64,000 nucleotides of DNA from Halictus rubicundus (lineage: Eukaryota; Arthropoda; Insecta; Hymenoptera; Halictidae), in the NCBI RefSeq assembly GCF_050948215.1, contig NW_027488979.1, positions 62,001 through 126,000 on the forward strand, given 5' to 3'. Position 1 is the stretch's first letter; the number at the start of each line of letters is the position of its first letter. The position numbers and the translations under genes were made by a program. The notes below the pieces were generated by a model. The model had not been told where the DNA came from. It worked only from the letters and a program-made list of their open reading frames with translations, and searched no databases. Below, in pieces: positions 61,411 to 64,000 of the stretch.

Positions 61411-64000
61411 ATATTATGGTATATTCTGGTATATTCAGGTATATTCTCAAATATTCTTCTGTATTCATGTAATATTATGGTATATTCTGGTATATTCTGC
61501 TATATTCTTGTAGATTCTGGTATATTCTGTTGTATTCTAGTATATTCTGGTATATTCTGGTACATTCTCGTATATTCTCGTATATTCTTCTATATTCTAG
61601 TAATATTATGGTATATTCTGGTATATTCTGGTATATTCTGGTATATTCTAATATATTCAGGTATATTCTCGTATATTCTTCTATATTCGAGTAATATTAT
61701 GGTATATTCTGGTATATTCGAGTAATATTCTGGTATATTCTGGTATATTCTAATATATTCAGGTATATTCTCGTATATTCTTCTATATTCGAGTAATATT
61801 ATGGTATATTCTGGTATATTCAGGTATATTCTCGAATCTTCTTCTATATTCAAGTAATATTATGGTATATTCTGGTATATTATACTATATTCTAGTATAT
61901 TCTGGTATATTCTGATATATTCTAGTATATTCTGGTATATTCTGGTATATTCTAGTATATTCTTCTATATTCTAGTATATTCTGGTATATTCTCGTATAT
62001 TCTTCTCTATTCTAGTAATATAATGGTATATTCTGGTACATTCTGGTATATTCTGCTATATTCTAGTATATTCAGGTATATTCTCGTATATTCTTCTACA
62101 TTCTAGTAATATTCTGGTATATTCTGATATATTCTAGTATATTCTGGTATATTCTGGTATATTCTAGTAATATTATGGTATTTTCTGGTATATTCAGGTA
62201 TATTCTCGAATATTCTTCTATATTCTAGTTATATTATGGTATATTCTGATATATTCTAGTATATTCTGGTATATTCTGATATATTCTAGTATATTCTGGT
62301 ATATTCTGGTACATTCTGGTATATTCTTCTATATTCTAGTATATTCTGGTATATTCTCGTATATTCTTCTCTATTCTAGTATATTCTGGTATATTCTCGT
62401 ATATTCTTCTATATTCTAGTAATATAATGGTATATTCTGGTACATTCTGGTATATTCTGCTATATTCTAGTATATTCAGGTATATTCTCGTATATTCTTT
62501 TATATTCTAGTAGTATTATGGTATATTCTGGTATATTCTGCTATATTCTAGTATATTCAGGTATATTCTGTTATATTCTAGTATATTCTGGTATATTCTG
62601 GAATATTCTGGTATTTCCTAGTATATTCTGCTATATTCTAGTAATATTATGGTATATTCTGGTATATTCTGGTATATTCTGGTATATTCTCGTATATTCT
62701 TCTATATTCTATTATATTGAGGTATATTCTCGTATATTCTTCTATATTCTAGTAATATTATGGTATATTCTGGTATATTCTAGTATATTCTTCTATATTC
62801 TAGTAATATTCTAGTAATATTATGGTATATTCTGGTATATTCTGGTATATTCTTCTATATTCTGCTATATTCTTGTATATTTTTATATATTCTGGTATAT
62901 TCTAATATATTCTGGCATATTCCAGTATATTCTTGTATATTCGAGTAATATTATGGTATATTCTGGTATATTCAGGTATATTCTCGAATACTCTTCTATA
63001 TTCTAGTAATATTATGGTATATTCTGGTATATTCTGCTATATTCTGCTATATTCTAATATATTCAGGTATATTCTCGTATATTCTTCTATATTCGAGTAA
63101 TATGATGGTATATTCGTGTATATTCTATTAATATTATGGTATATTCTGGTATATTCTAATAATATTATGGTATATTATGGTATATTCTAGTAATATTTTG
63201 GTATAATCTCGTACATTCTTCTATATTCTAGTAATATTATGGTATATTCTGGTATATTCTAGTATATTCTTCTATATTCTAGTAATATTATGGTATATTC
63301 TGGTATATTCTGGTATATTCTGGTATATTCTAGTATATTCTGCTATATTCTTGTAATATTCTGGTATATTCTGGTATATTCTAGTAATATTATGGTATAT
63401 TCTGGTATATTCTGATATATTCTGGCATATTCTAGTATATTCTTCTATATTCTAGTAATATTATGGTATATTCTGGTATATTCTTCTATATTCTAGTATA
63501 TTCTGGTATATTCTCGTATATTCTTCTCTATTCTAGTAATATAATGGTATATTCTGGTACATTCTGGTATATTCTGCTATATTCTAGTATATTCAGGTAT
63601 ATTCTTGTATATTCTTCTATATTCTAGTAATATTATGTTATATTCTGGTATATTCTGCTATATTCTAGTATATTCAGGTCTATTCTCTTATATTCTCTTA
63701 TATTCTAGTATCTTATGGTATATTCTGGTATATTCTGATATATTCTAGTATATTCTGGTATATTCTGGTATATTCTAGTATATTCTTCTATATTCTAGTA
63801 TATTCTGGTATATTCTCGTATATTCTTCTCTATTCTAGTAATATAATGGTATATTCTGGTACATTCTGGTATATTCTGCTACATTCTAGTATATTCAGGT
63901 ATATTCTTGTATATTCTTCTATATTCTAGTAATATTATGGTATATTCTGGTATATTCTGCTATATTCTAGTATATACAGTTCTATTCTGTTATATTCTAG
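61411..64000. repeat. Satellite 2, right part, to window end
   Basis: About 2.6 kb of the 10-bp TATATTC array with TAGTAATATTATGG interruptions, continuing off the right edge. Longer composite units repeat; for example, the TCTCTATTCTAGTAATATAATGG variant occurs near 62,010, 63,525 and 63,826. Open frames at 61,348-61,725, 61,590-61,853 and 62,518-62,814 are repeat-derived. No gene or RNA was found. Confidence 0.96.

Overview
The window is eukaryotic repetitive DNA, most likely from an insect or other arthropod. The reasons are megasatellite-scale arrays, two Ty3/gypsy LTR retrotransposons, the 3' end of an R1-clade non-LTR retrotransposon and a solo LTR. I found no host single-copy gene, no complete RNA gene, no CRISPR array and no operon-like layout. 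The species cannot be named from this sequence.

Layout. About 1-51,559 is satellite 1, built from the pentamer ATAGG and a 17-bp unit (two pentamers plus one AGAGG-bearing heptamer). Its + strand is almost free of C. It carries a larger multi-kilobase order of repeats, with duplicated blocks at offsets of about 9,049, 3,014, 3,754, 1,100, 894, 597 and 473 bp. Three insertions interrupt it. A 716-bp GC-rich solo LTR lies at 1,728-2,443, and the same solo LTR lies at 10,777-11,492 with its flanks duplicated. A 5'-truncated R1-clade fragment with a poly(A) tail lies at 42,427-43,763. From about 51,560 to the end the background is satellite 2, an AT-rich array of 10-bp units (TATATTCTGG and variants).

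Satellite 2 is interrupted by two LTR retrotransposons in the same orientation. Element 1 (52,185-55,630) keeps an open Gag-protease frame, but most of reverse transcriptase, RNase H and integrase is deleted. Element 2 (56,172-61,410) has one long Gag-Pol frame broken inside integrase. Both have TG...CA LTRs that are about 99% alike within each pair, and 4-bp target duplications in the satellite unit, so both insertions look young. Both Gag proteins begin with a SAP-type DNA-binding domain.

The most notable signal is just upstream of both 3' LTRs, where a polypurine tract should lie. Neither element has one. Each instead has a short hairpin with a GGGGC loop, an 11-nt right arm and spacer, and then a 13-16 nt sequence matching the 5' end of tRNA-Leu up to the D loop, abutting the LTR. 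This suggests plus-strand DNA synthesis primed by a 5' tRNA-Leu fragment. Element 1 also has a tRNA-Leu-type minus-strand primer site, and element 2 has a tRNA-Pro-type site.

The very long open frames on the minus strand of satellite 1 come from its composition: the complement of the 17-mer has no stop codon in any frame. They are not annotated as genes.
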